A DNA stretch of 64,000 nt, from NCBI GenBank assembly GCA_022225965.2, contig JAKJXP020000078.1:124001-188000 (forward strand). Direction: 5' to 3'. A program made the position numbers and the translations under genes. The notes under the pieces are model-generated. The model saw nothing but the letters and a program-made list of their open reading frames with translations, was not told where the DNA came from and did no database searches. Source of the stretch: Diatrype stigma. Taxonomy: Eukaryota; Ascomycota; Sordariomycetes; Xylariales; Diatrypaceae. This document shows, one piece after another, positions 44,981 to 57,232 of the stretch; position 1 is the first letter of the stretch; the number at the start of each line of letters is the position of its first letter.

Positions 44981-46264
44981 CTACAAACTATGCTTCCTAA
45001 AAAACGCCATGATCCACTCGCTAGCCTCGAAATTCGCCGTGCCCAACTCCGTAGACATCCACGCGTGGCCGACATCGTCGCCGGCGTAGACCAGCGTGAC
45101 GAGCCCCTTATCGCCATCATCATCGTCGGCCTCACCACTATTCCTCCCACTACCAGTGCTGTTGCCAAACCGCATAGCGACACTACTCCCCTTAATGGTC
45201 TGGTTAGCCGGAACATCGTCCAGCCCATCGGCCGCGACCCACACGTCGACGAAGTGGCGGATGGCGGGCAAGCAGGCGCCGCCGCGGAACCCGCCCTCGT
45301 AGTGTATGGTGTCGTCGCTGCCGCCGTGGAAGGCCATGAGCGGGGTGGCGCTCGACCCCTTCGCACCGGCGATGGCGGCGCAGGCGATGTCGACCGTCGC
45401 CGGCGCGCAGTCGGCCTCCTTGTCGACCTGCCGCTGGTAGTAGGCGCCGGAGACGGGCGCGTAGGCCGCGAAGCGGGCCGACAGGTCCGCCGAGCACGCC
45501 AGCTGCGCGCCGATGAAGCCTCCGCCCTGCGAGAACCCCGTCGCGTAGACGCGCGACGGGTCGATGCAGTACGCGGCCGCTACGGCGTCTAGTGCGTCCC
45601 GCGTGAAGGCCACGTCGTCCGAGTGGTTCTCGGGCGCGCCCTGCCAGGTCGTGCGGTCCGGGTCGTCGGGGTCGTCCTGTTTTTTTTTTTGTTCCCCTTC
45701 GTTAGAGAATATAATAACCACAGTAATGCTTTGTTTTGTTTTGCCACTTATTATTGGTTGCTGTTGTTTAAATAAATAAAAAAAATCATATTAAGAACTC
45801 ACAGCATTCCCCTGCAGGTACACGACGACATGATCGCTGTTGATGTCCGCCCTCGTCAGCCGGTCCTGGCCGGCCTGCTGGTCGACGTGCCCGCCCGCCC
45901 CGTGGTACGAGAAGATGACCGGCGCCGGCGTGTCCTGGTCGTAATCCCGCGGCAGGTGCACCTTGTACTCGCGCCCGGCCGCTGTCGTGTAGCTCTTGGC
46001 CGCGCCGTCGCCGATGTCCGGGGTGCTGCCGCAGCCGGCGGAGGCCGAGCGTGCTGCTGCTGCAGCGGTGCTTGGGCGACGCCGGCGATGCAGGGGCCGG
46101 GACTGTGGTTGCTGCAATGGTGGTGATGGTTGTCTCCATCCTAAGCCCCCTTCTTCTCCTCCTCTGCCTATTGCTGCCGCCGAGGGCGCGGCTAGAGCAC
46201 CGCCTGTTATGGAACAGAGAAGGGGGAGAAGGAGGGTTATGGATCTCGGAGACCCGAACATCAT
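44981..46264 (-). CDS. Secreted CE1/PHB-depolymerase-like esterase (feruloyl esterase type)
   Basis: Two exons, 46264-45803 and 45676-44981, joined across a 126-nt intron (GTGAGT, branch CTAAC, poly-A then CAG) in phase 0, give 385 aa. The start at 46264 (MMFGSPRSITLLLPLLCSIT) gives a good signal peptide; an upstream in-frame ATG at 46423 would bury it. A low-complexity Ala/Arg/Gln region (about 30-75) precedes the domain, which begins SAGCG and has YKVHLPRDYD and VIFSYHGAGG. Exon 2 carries the nucleophile in YATGFSQGGGFIG, the Asp in FHGGSDDTIHYEG and the His in GDDVGHAWM. These define an alpha/beta-hydrolase of the LpqC/feruloyl esterase B group, which frees phenolic acids or other esters from plant polysaccharide. 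Confidence 0.87.
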
Positions 46265-48816
46265 CACGAAAGAGTCGTACGGTTTACAGGTACTGACTGG
46301 CTCCAAGACCACTGAGTCTAGAACAGATCGGTAGACTGCGACGCAAGTTGAGGGCAGGCAAGTATGTAAACAAAGGAGGGTGGTATAGATTGAATTTAAT
46401 CTATATTCCCCGGTAGCTGGCACGTAGGTATATGTGCAATTGCGCCCCTATCATGCTCGGTCCTTGTAGATAGTTTGATAGATGCCTGCTTTCTATCCAT
46501 ATCCATGGGCGTATTGCAGGCCATTGAGTTCTTTATATATATACGTGTTATTGGCGGGAGACGTAACGCACTATGCTTCATTCCTACCTCTCCTTTCTCT
46601 TTGTTCCCACTCCAACTCTCCCTCTCCTCCTGATACTGCCCTAACCCCCCACCCATCCAGTCCTTCCTCATTCAATCATACCCAACCACAGTCGCTAGTA
46701 GCAGCGGAAGACGCAGCGCCAGCGGCATGGGAGCGGCAGCCGCAGCCGCAACGGCAGTGCAGCGCATGGGACTTGCCTGCTTCGAATGCTGGTAGGTAGG
46801 ATAATTAGGTACATCCATCCCATTCCATCCCATCCCACATAGTACCTACCTAGGTCGCTTGAAGTGAGATTGCATGTGGACGAGGGGTAAGAGAGGGAGG
46901 AGAGATGAGGAGTCAGGTAGGCTGGCAGGCTGGCAGGGGGTGGTATTCGAGACGTCATCTGTCATCTGTTCACCAGATCCCCCCCGTCCAACTACCCCAT
47001 CCGTTCCCATATTTTAGAGTCGCAAATCCGTGGATCCTCCCGGGGACCCCTGGAAGGCTGGCTCCTCAAACTCCGTTGTAGATGCGTAGGGAGTTATGTA
47101 TGGCCCGTATGCGTGCTGACTTGCATGTAATAAACTTCTGTCCTTGTTGGTTACACGGCTGGTTATCCTCCATTCCTTGCCAGCCAGCCTGCCTGCAGAT
47201 CTATATCTCTCTCTCTGCCCGTGCTAATATCTTGCAGATTCTCAATGCCTGCCAGCAGCCTGCCCGCCCGTCCGCCCGCATTCCCCTCATTGAAGTAGCA
47301 TCGGACCGGCCTCATTCCACCTCGCCTACTTGCGATTGCCGGAGTGGGAGTGCGATAGGAGTAGTCACATCGCATGTTTCTTGTTTTCCTGCTTCTCTCC
47401 TTAGTGTAGATTGGGCTCTCAGCTTGCTCCAATCAGGCTCAGCTATACGCCACTCAATAAACCAGCCGAAACGAGACCAGTGGGACTATCTATGTAGGTA
47501 AATACGGAGGACGAAACGGCGCCGATCCCGGTCCCCTGTCACTGCACTCTATGCTTCTTCCAACGATATATGACTGGGTAACTAGCAAAAACCTCCAACT
47601 CGTTATGCGGTAGTTGAGTCGCCTAAGGGTCCTAGTCACAGGGGCAGACGGGCAGAGGGGGTAACAGGGAGCGATCCGGAAGTGCAGCATGCAGGCTGCA
47701 TCGTTCCATTTATTCCATCGATGTCATGCCTTAGTTGTTGATTAATATCCTCGTGTCTAGTTCCTTTTTTCCTTCCTTCTTTCCTTCGTAGCCAGCATCA
47801 TCGTAGTTGGCGGATGAAAGGGCTCACTCCACTACCTGTCTATGCATTCCACTGGAGCAAGGCTCGATCGGCGAGAACCGGGACAATAAAAGCTTAAGTT
47901 TATTTTCCGAGACGGAAGAGGGAAAGCTGGAGAATGATCGCCATGATCATGCAGCGGGCATCACATCATCTGTCTGTCACGTTGGCCGGCACTCAAAGTT
48001 CGCTAGCCTGCAGTCAGTCTAGTCTATTCGTTGCGATGAAACCCTCCCTGCATGAGCAAATGGGGATGGCGAATCCGTTACTGGTGACACCTGATAGCGA
48101 GCTAGGTAGGACTAACCTCTACTACCTATACACTGATCATATACTGACCACCTACTGCCCGATGATGATGACGTCGGGGCTCTATAGCAAAAGTCCAACT
48201 CATGATATAGGTCAAGGTCCCCCAAGGCTAAATTCATCAAACCTGTTGAGAACTTGGCCTCTTCTGTTGGTAATCATTACCAGGTAAGCAAGATATTTGG
48301 CCTACCTAGATAGAGATACACTATAGGTAAACCAGTAGATATTTAGGACCTATGGGATGAAGGCCTGGAGACGGACAGAGGGGTAAATTGGTTGTATTGG
48401 GAAAAAGATCAACGCATCCGGATAACGGCCCGAACTTCAAGCAACGACGTTTCAGTTGTACAGAGCTATTCGACGCTTGGCTGCATTGCTACTGAATGGG
48501 TCCAGTATATGCTTGTCTGCTTCGTACATATAGTGATTAGTCGCCCAAAAAGTGTCTTGCCACATGTGACACATGAAGATCTATTCCTTGTCTTGGAAGC
48601 TGCTCGAAAAAAAGAATCCTCAAATCACAGGCATCGTTTGAGATAGATGACTGCCCATGACCCTACTACACTTGGCACATATTTACCTAGGTGAGGATAA
48701 GTAATCATTGGTGACAGGCTCTTGCGCCTTGCAGAAGAAGCGATCAGAGCCCGAGCCTCTGTCATTCCACTCGTTATGCTAGGAACTTAGGTACACTGCC
48801 TCACTCGTACGTAGCC
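46265..48816. other. Intergenic, 2.5 kb
   Basis: Promoter side of the esterase gene and the 3' flank of the GlnRS gene. TACCTAGGT motifs occur at 46846-46854 and 48684-48692. Frames such as 46482-46799 and 47082-47501 are Pro/Ser/Cys-rich without domains and I do not call them genes. Confidence 0.5.
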
Positions 48817-51591
48817 TTAACTTTTTCCAACGTCCTCCTTCAAGCCTACGATTTTGTTGAGCACCAGCTTCTCATCCGTAGAATCCGAGTCCATGGCCTA
48901 TACACACAGCACGGTTAGCAACACCCCTGAACCTCTGTTTCCTGGTGGACGGACAGGATAACAAAATATTGGGAGACTTACAAAGTAGGCAATGCGCATC
49001 GCTTGGAACCTCACCGACTCGGGACCACCCTTGCCAAGCTCGCTTTCGCCAGCAGCCTCGGGCCAAGGCGCTCTCCTCTTCACTTCCTCAAAGCCAGCGG
49101 ACTCGATGAGCGCGTTGGGGTAGATGACTTCGCTCTCGGGGTTGAGATCGTTCAGGAACCCTCCCTCTACATCGTCTGGCTTCTCAGACTTGAAAAGGGA
49201 GTTGTGGATCCGCACCTCGGCCTCTTTTGAGCCCGAGGCAACCCACTGGATATACGTCTTCGGCTTCTTGCCTTCCTTGTCGAACACAGCGCGAACCTCT
49301 GTGACTTGTCCAGTGGCCTCGTCCTTGCTGAATGAAACAGCCTTAATCGGATACGGTACCTGGAGGAGACCGACCGACTTGTTGGGTGCCAGGCGGAAGT
49401 AGTCCTTGCTGTCGACCTCGCGGAAATCGCTTCGATCGATGTACACCGTGGGCGTGAACTTGACTTTGTGAGAGCCCATAGCGGGAACCCGGGGTGAAAA
49501 CGGCACATCAACCTCTAGTTCCTCAGCATCTTCGATCACGACCGGTATGGGATCTAGCACGAGCATGAGACGAGGAACTGTCCGCTCAAGATAACGCCGG
49601 ATTGACTGGTCGAAACGGTGCAATTGGATGACCGAAGGTGCTACAGTGACCCCGAGCTCGTTGATAAATTCTAGTATTGCCCCTGTTTACGAGTGATTAG
49701 CCTTTGATCGTACAAGTAGAAACGAGGATTGTTAAGGTTTTATAAGAACGCATCGCGGCCCTAGCTTCAAGGGTACTCACCAGGAGGGACACCACGTCGT
49801 TTGATAGCAATTAGGGTAAACAGCCTTGGGTCATCCCAGCTGCGCACATAGCCCTCGTTGACCAGCTTCAAGATCTTACGCTTAGAGAGTACAGTGCCTG
49901 TTATGCTGAGTCTGCCGTATTCTCTCTGCATTGGCTCATATACACCTATAGTCGCGTAGTTAGCACCCTTTCACCAGTTCGAGTGTGTTAAATACTGTAA
50001 TGTATATCTACTTCAAGGCTGGATTGATCACGCACCAAGTGTTTTGTTCAGCCACTCGTACGAAACTCTGCTTTGCACGAACTCAGTGGTACATAGGGAG
50101 TGCGTGATCCCCTCAAAACTATCACACAAGCAGTGCGTGAAGTCATAGGTGGGGTAGATTCTCCATTGAGATCCAGTCCGATGGTGAGGCTTTTCGAGTA
50201 CTCGGTATGCTGCAAGGTCCCACATCCTGTTACATGTTAGTGAGCTGTGCTTAAGTCTCGGGTTTACCTTCATCCCTTGCTTGGTGATACTGGTATGATA
50301 TGGATTGATGAGGAAAGGCACGGAACATACTATAGAGAGGTTAGATTATAGTACCCTAGTGACTCCATAGAACCATTACGTACCTGGGGGTTTCCGTCTT
50401 CAATATCCTGCAGCATTCGAAGAAAGGCTTCTCGGGGCTTGTATTTTCCGTCCCTCATGCCCCTGAATTCAGCCAGGTTGTATTCCACGCTCTGTTCGGC
50501 ATGAGCACATCTAAACCGCGGTCCGCCGTGGTTTGCGCCACCTCGTTGGGCTTTGATTTCCTCATCTAAAACCAGAAGTTTCAGTACTTCTCATCAATAT
50601 TTTCATATATAGTCACAAAGCGCATACCATTGCACTGGCAAACATAAGCCTTGCCAAGCTGAATGAGCTTCTCTGCCAAATCGTACTATAATAAATAGCA
50701 TCAGCCTACATCCCAAGGAATACGGCGGGCAAGGAAGAGACCCGTAAGACTATGTCATCGTACCAGCTTTTGGAAGTTGTCGCTCGAGTATGTGATCTTG
50801 ACCGGGGAGAAGCCCAGCCACCGCACCATCTCTTCAATAGCGATGAAGTATTTCTCATCCTCGGCTTCGGGGTTCGTGTCATCGAATCGCAAGTATGTTT
50901 GGCCGCCGTGATGTCTCGCAAATCCGAAATTTATCGCGATTCTACAGTCGGTCAGAAATAGATCATTCCAATAGAGGTACATCCGGGAACGTATGAAATA
51001 CGCACGCCTTGGAATGGCCAATATGGAGGAAGCCTGTGGTAAACTCGGATTAGTAACTGCTATTTCTCGGTGTTTACTGGTGATAAGCTAGCTCCAATAT
51101 AAAAAAAGTATAGCTATCAATGAATATATAAATATGCTTACCGTTGGGCTCCGGTGGGAATCGCGTTACCACGGGCTTGACAGGTCGCTCCTTATAGACA
51201 TCATCTAGGAAACCTTGCTTGAACATGGCATCGGGGTCGATAGCCGGTTCTTCAGTCTTCTCCTTCGGCTTAGGCGCATTCTGCTTCGCTGCGACTGGTG
51301 GTGCTGCTGCCTTCGCTTGAGCACTTGCAGCCTTCTTTGCTCGCTTTTGGGTCCGCTCTATTCTGGTCAGATCGCATTCGCGGAAAGGGGACCTTCTTCA
51401 TGAATGACAATACTCGGAACGGTCGTCTAAGCACATACTACCCAAGGATTAGCAAGGAGAAAAGAGCCGGTGGTCAGCGAAGTTTGACTACATCCTCGTA
51501 CATACCTCTTCAATTCGTTCTTAGACACCATCTCACCCGTCTCCTCGTCCAGCAACAGCTTCGCTGTGCCTTCGGTGATAGCGTCCGCCAT
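48817..51591 (-). CDS. GLN4: Glutaminyl-tRNA synthetase, with a one-base frame anomaly at one junction
   Basis: Ten conserved exons: 51591-51506, 51362-51142, 51033-51006 (28 nt), 50941-50764, 50685-50628, 50565-50384, 50226-50036, 49945-49781, 49682-48982 and 48897-48817. Together they give about 629 aa if one base is discounted. Class I features: FPPEPNG then FLHIGHSKA (HIGH motif), [46 protein letters not shown] (KMSKS-type), [16 protein letters not shown], and a GlnRS anticodon-binding domain with [20 protein letters not shown]. It charges tRNA-Gln in the cytosol. Between exon 50565-50384 (ends NPQ) and the MWDLAAYRV exon no GT-AG intron keeps the frame (see findings). The N-terminal extension of yeast GLN4 is mostly absent. 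Confidence 0.88.
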
Positions 51592-53494
51592 ATTTGCTGG
51601 AAGACGATGCGACGTGCTGCCGGGCAGTTGTAGGTTCGGTCTGCTTGCGAAAATAAGCGAGAAATATGGTGGTGTATTCTATCAGTTAGATTCTGTTAAC
51701 TCTCAGGTCGGGACTCGGGTCAAGATTCAGGTCAAAGCTCAGGTCACCCCCGATGACTCAAATTCCAAACATCAAAGTCGAAGCCCGAGCAACAACATAC
51801 AGGCAGTGACAGGTCGCGCAAAGCCGCATGGAGGGGCATGGAGGGGCAGAGGACCCAGTTAAAATTCATTGAGCCTGGTGGCTGAGATAAGATAAGCATT
51901 TAATTAAGCTTATCTGCCTATAGGATCTGATCGTGGTCTCTGATCGTCCCTGCTGCTGATCAATACTTAGATAGTCTGAGTGCCCAGATAGTATACATAC
52001 CTGGTATGTAGTATATTAGGTATGTATGTAGGTAGCGATCGTGGACTCCCTGAACCTACAGACTTCCACCTACTTGGTTGGACTCGCTCGAATAGGGTCT
52101 CCTCGAATAGTGCCATACTAGCCTCTAGGGGCAGATAGGGGTAAGAATAACGGTGGTATATCTTAGGTAGGTATCATGCGTCTTGCTCCAGCAAAGATTA
52201 TGGAACAGCAAGGAACAGCGGCGTATATTGTACACCGGGGATTCATTTTACACGCCTAGTCTAGGAGGCTCGACAAAATAGTAGTATAGTGGTATAACTT
52301 ATACCTATGTAGTAACTACCGTATAATTGCCCAATCGTTGTCCTCAACGATGTTGTTTACAGTAGAATGTCGTTCGACTTGCATTGCCTCCTTTACATAG
52401 TACTGGCCATTACTCTCAAAATTGGTGTCCATCAGGATCCTGTTTCTTCAAGCCAGATAGTTAACGTTACTAGCTGATCTAAGTACCTACCTATCTTCGC
52501 TAAACGGGGACACCGAACAGTTGTTTCAGGGGCGGTCGACGATAACCAACTTAATGCTTTACAACGAGCAACAGCACCGGAAAACACGCATTCGACTATT
52601 ACCACAGAGATCGTATTCTAATATTAGCACAAGCCTCAACCAAAATAGGAATCATGGAGTCCATCAAGTCGAATTTTGTGATTTTGATCAACGTGAAGAA
52701 CGGAGACGGCGCGGTGAGTTATTTAAACCGGCATCATGCTGGTGTTTCCGATTAAACAACAACAGTAAGCACGTTTAGTCATCTGGCCCGTATACGTACG
52801 AAAGCAGAGTAGCCACGTTCACGTTGACTCCATTTGCAACATGCTGAATGAGGCTGGTGAACCTGATGAAACCGACCAAGATCGATGGTGAAATCTCCCA
52901 CAATCGCCAAGTTTCCTGCGCGGGAGGGCACTTGGATCTGCTCCACACCAGCCAAGCCAACCTCGAACTGCCTAAACGGGCAACACGCCAGGGTTCCGTC
53001 GCTTGATCCCACGGGAGCACGACAGGCACGTCGCCCAATCATGGGGGGTGCTCCCTCACGAGGCCCGACGCATAGGGGAGGAGGACGAGGGCAGTAGGTA
53101 GTAGCGGCGGTGAAACCCCTGCCCTGTCCGGCCTGCTTCTGCACGTCGTCGCTGTCGCTGTAGCTATCTATCATCGGGACTAGTCAGGGCCCGTGGAGCC
53201 AGGAACGCTGTCAACACGAAAGCCGTTACATTGCCTATATAAGTCCTGGTTGGACTCGATCCCATCTGTCTGTTTGTCTGTCATGTTTGACCGATGTTGC
53301 GTAAACGTGACGGCACACCGTAAAGGGTCCCGAAGTCTGTGAAACAGCCGAAACAGCCAACGGCGAAGCTCGAAGATTCTTGACGGGTAACCGCAACCGA
53401 CGCTCTTTTCAACCTATCGTCCATCTGCCTCTGCGACTCGCTGGTGGTGCTTAGCTGTATCGGCACTCTCCCGACTGGACGGACCGACACCAAG
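51592..53494. other. Intergenic, 1.9 kb, with a doubtful short spliced frame
   Basis: Contains GTATG and TAGGTA repeats near 52010-52040. A possible mini-gene on the plus strand (52654-52713 joined to 52779-52847; donor GTGAGT, acceptor TTTAG) would encode 42 residues starting MESIKSNFVILINVKNGDGA. It is too short to assert. The 52480-53280 segment is otherwise without recognised coding. Confidence 0.4.
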
Positions 53495-54578
53495 ATGAAG
53501 ACGACGATGCAAGGACGCATCCTCCAGGCGCTGCTGGCCCTCACCTCGGCCGCCGGGGCCGCGATGGCGCAGGACGACTCGGCCTGCAACGGGCACGTGG
53601 AGCTGTGCGACAAGCGGTACAGCGAGGTATCGTTCGCGGCGGCGCACAACGCGGCCTTCGTGGGGACAAGCCCGTCGCACAACCAGCACGAGTACCCGGA
53701 GGGGCAGTTCGACCGCGGGGTGCGGGTGTTCACGACGCAGACGCACGACAAAGATGGGGCCATCGAGCAGTGCCACTCGGACTGCCTGCTGCTGGACGTG
53801 GGGCCCTTCTCGGAGCTGCTGGCGTCGCTCAAGGGCAAGCTCGACGCGAGCCCGCGCGAGGTCGCCACCCTGCTCATCACCAATGGCGCGGACAATATCG
53901 ATATTGAGAAGTTCGGCGACGCCTTCGTCGATGCTGGTCTTGATGGCTACGTCTTTCAACCCGATGGCGACCTGGGCCTCGCAGACTGGCCTACGCTTGG
54001 CCAGTTAATAGATGCCGGCACGCGGCTTGTGGTGTTTATGGGTATGTTCACGACTGTCTAACACTGCCTACTAACCCCCAACCTGGCACCATGTTAGATG
54101 AATACACTGGCAGCATGTGTACTAATACATCGACTAGATTACAATGCGGATACCTCCAAGGTTCCATATATCCTAGGTATGTAGATCACCCGGCTGCAGA
54201 GTGAATCAGTGCGTACAGCTGCGGCTGACACCGACTAGAGGAGTTCAAGTACTTCTTCGAGACGCCGTTCAGTCCCACAGACGACAACTTCTACCAGTGT
54301 GACATCGACAGGCCGTCCGATGCTACGGCGGACAACATGATGATTTGGGTGAATCACGATCTGAACGATAGCATCTTTGGCATCCTGGTCCCTGCCCAGG
54401 ACGACGCGGCGGACACGAACTCACTGGATGCTATCACCAAGCAGACTGATATCTGCCAAAGCAACTACGGCAGGGTCCCGAATGTAGTAATGGTATGTTT
54501 TCCCACCTATATCGTCAGACACAAATCCATCCCTCGGGGGGGGGGGGGGGGGGGGGAAGAAAAAATAGNNNNNNNNNN

Positions 54579-54658
<80 letters not shown>

Positions 54659-54757
54659 ACCAAAAAATAGGCCTTGCTAACGAGGATCTGTTCGCAGTAC
54701 GATTTCGTGGACAAAGGGGATGTTATCGCTGCCCAGGATAAATTCAATGGGTTTTAG
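53495..54757 (+). CDS. Secreted PLC-like phosphodiesterase (PI-PLC X-domain fold)
   Basis: Four exons (53495-54041, 54138-54176, 54239-54492, 54698-54757) total 900 nt, 299 aa. Starting at 53495 gives a signal peptide (MKTTMQGRILQALLALTSAA); the upstream ATG at 53444 would not. Mature features are CNGHVELCDKRYSEVSFAAA followed by HNAAFVG (active-site His region), FDRGVRVFTTQTHD, QCHSDCLLLDVGPF, LVVFMDYNAD across the first junction, and DNFYQCDIDRPSD. This is the fungal PLC-like phosphodiesterase family; catalytic activity on phosphoinositides is not established for such secreted members. The third intron contains a 21-G run, ten N and an 80-C run, so its length in the genome is unknown, but its donor (GTATGT) and the TTGCTAACG branch site and CAG end are intact. 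Confidence 0.88.
54536..54658. other. Assembly gap: poly-G, N10, poly-C
   Basis: G x21 at 54536-54556, ten N at 54569-54578, C x80 at 54579-54658. The nonamer AAAAAATAG occurs just left of the gap (54560-54568) and just right of the C run (54662-54670), so the two contig ends may overlap. Confidence 0.95.
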
Positions 54758-55856
54758 AGATAGTGAATATGCGATGAGTACATTTACAATATATATAGAA
54801 TGACGATTCATGTCACACCTCTCCGGTCCCTCATTCAATCCCAACTGATATAATGACCATCGGTACCACACGATTAAGCTGAAAAAGGGGGTGAGGGGTC
54901 GGGACGTATAATCTAGCTAGGTTCCCATCACTAGATAAGGCTTCACCTGGTTGCCTCTGGATTCCCAGCTGAATTCAACATTGACTATGACATGTCTCGG
55001 CACCTTGGTTTACCTTGGTGATCTGATGCATCCCCCAACTCTCTTTTCCCTATATATATCTGCATGCCATCGTGTCATTCCTGCCCAAGCGACTGTGTTC
55101 AAAAGCGATAATATACCGATCCTTTGACTGTACGCCAACAACTTCAGGACGGCATGAAATATATCCAATGCACGTAATTATCCTTACATAATATTGAGAT
55201 AGAAATGACAACTTCAATGTCACTTAATCAGTGTAAGATCTCCTATTCTTCTACACCTTGAATTATAAGCGTCTTGTACAACTACTGCGAGGTGGGGTTC
55301 GCGTTAAGCGGTGCACCAATGAACGCTGAACAGTCGAACATACGATGCTTGAACAGGTTAGCAATTTACCAGATGAGGCAAAAAGCGGATCTCCGAGTTA
55401 TCCGCGGCGTCCTTAGAGCGACGGGCGACGGCCGCGAGCAATATCGCGCAATCCCAACAACCCGGGTGGCCGAAAGGATGTGGCTGTTTTTCGGCTGTAG
55501 GTCCACGGGTGCTGCTGATGATTGGCTTAAGGTTGTTGGCTGGCTAACTACAGACGTAAGCCACGATGCGTAAGCTCAAGCCACACCCATTAGCTGTTTT
55601 CCTGCCGTGCGCTGCTGAACATGGAAACCGAATTCCATTGAAACTTCTCCGATTGAAAAAAAAAAAATCCACTTGCCCACCCACACACGATCGTCCACAG
55701 CACAAGCTAGTCGTGGTTACTTATCGGAATTTCAGCTCCATCTCTACTTACAACTTCCCTCTTTCCGAGACAGGTTTTCTCTCTTAAGCAACTCGTCGTA
55801 CATTATACCTACATTGTTCCCCATTATCCTTACACACCAACTAGACTTCCTTCAAG
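54758..55856. other. Intergenic
   Basis: Promoter and 5' UTR of the malate dehydrogenase gene lie in the right half. Frames at 55274-55573 and 55566-55787 have no supporting features. Confidence 0.5.
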
Positions 55857-57232
55857 ATGATCGCGCCCATAAGAGCTGTGTTCGCTGCTGGCCAACGCCG
55901 GGCCTTCTCTGCCTCGGCGAGAGACGTAAGTGCAGCAGCCCCTCTCCCCTCTAGCTAGTTAGGTGCCGGAGTTAGCTCGCCTTGCAAACGAAGCTATTCC
56001 CGAGTTGCGCAGCTTCGCACTGGTCGAGATACAACAATTGCCTTGTGCCAATGCCAATGCCAATGACAATGCCAATGACGTTTGCTTGCAGTGAGGAAGC
56101 GAATGCTGACGGTTGTCGTGTAGCTCTCCAAGGTTACCGTCCTCGGTGCTGCCGGTGGCATCGGTCAACCTCTTTCCCTCCTTCTCAAGCTGAACCCCAG
56201 AGTCACGGAGCTTGCTCTGTACGATATCCGTGGCGGACCTGGTATGTGAGAGTTTCCTGTCTGCTTGGCGCAGTCCCCGGCGGCAATTGAGCGAGAGTAT
56301 GGGATTGCGTCGCTGCTGCTTACCCCCTCCATTGCGCCAATTCCTTGAAATGCGCTCATTAATGCTGACCCGATAATTGCCGCAAACCACCAGGCGTCGC
56401 TGCCGATATCTCGCACATCAACACCAAGAGCTCGGTCAAGGGCTACGACCCCACACCCACGGGCCTGGCCAACGCCCTGAAGGGCAGTGATGTGGTCCTG
56501 ATCCCGGCGGGCGTGCCCCGCAAGCCCGGCATGACCCGCGACGATCTCTTCAACACCAACGCCTCGATCGTGCGCGACCTGGCCAAGGCGGCGGCCGAGT
56601 CCTCGCCCAACGCCAACCTTCTCATCATCTCCAACCCCGTCAACTCGACCGTGCCCATCGTGGCCGAGGTCTTCAAGGCCCGCGGCGTCTACAACCCCAA
56701 GCGCCTGTTCGGCGTGACCTCGCTCGACGTCGTCCGCGCCAGCCGCTTCGTCAGCGAGATCAAGGGCACCGACCCCAAGGACGAGAACATCACCGTCGTC
56801 GGCGGCCACTCGGGCGTCACCATCGTGCCGCTGTTCAGCCAGAGCAGCCACCCCGACCTGACGTCTAACGCCGAGCTCGTCAACCGCGTCCAGTTCGGCG
56901 GCGACGAGGTCGTCAAGGCCAAGGACGGCGCCGGATCCGCCACGCTGTCCATGGCCATGGCCGGCGCTCGCTTCGCCGACTCGGTCCTCCGCGCCGCGCA
57001 GGGCGAGAAGGGCGTCATCGAGCCCACCTTCGTCGACAGCCCCCTGTACAAGGACCAGGGCATCGAATTCTTCGCCTCCAAGGTCGAGCTCGGCCCCAAC
57101 GGCGTCGAGAAGGTCCTGCCCGTCGGCGAGATTGACGGCAACGAGAAGAAGCTGCTCGAGGCCTGCCTGGGCGACCTCAAGAAGAACATCGAGAAGGGCG
57201 TCGCTTTCGTCGCGGCTAACCCCCCCAAGTAA
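55857..57232 (+). CDS. MDH1: Mitochondrial malate dehydrogenase
   Basis: Three exons (55857-55925, 56124-56241, 56394-57232) sum to 1,026 nt, 341 aa. Exon 1 encodes an Arg/Ala/Ser presequence ([20 protein letters not shown]) for mitochondrial import. The enzyme follows with the NAD-binding [34 protein letters not shown] across the second junction, the substrate Arg region [23 protein letters not shown], and the catalytic His in [13 protein letters not shown]. It interconverts malate and oxaloacetate in the TCA cycle. Codon use in exon 3 is strongly biased to C-ending codons, as in highly expressed fungal genes. That bias creates a 497-codon antisense frame (57658-56165) which is a shadow. Intron 1 holds AATGCC/AATGAC repeats. 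Confidence 0.95.

Noticed and set aside
53281..53959. Minus-strand frames of 181-204 codons
   Set aside because: Antisense to the PLC-like gene; no domain, and the sense gene splices in perfect phase.
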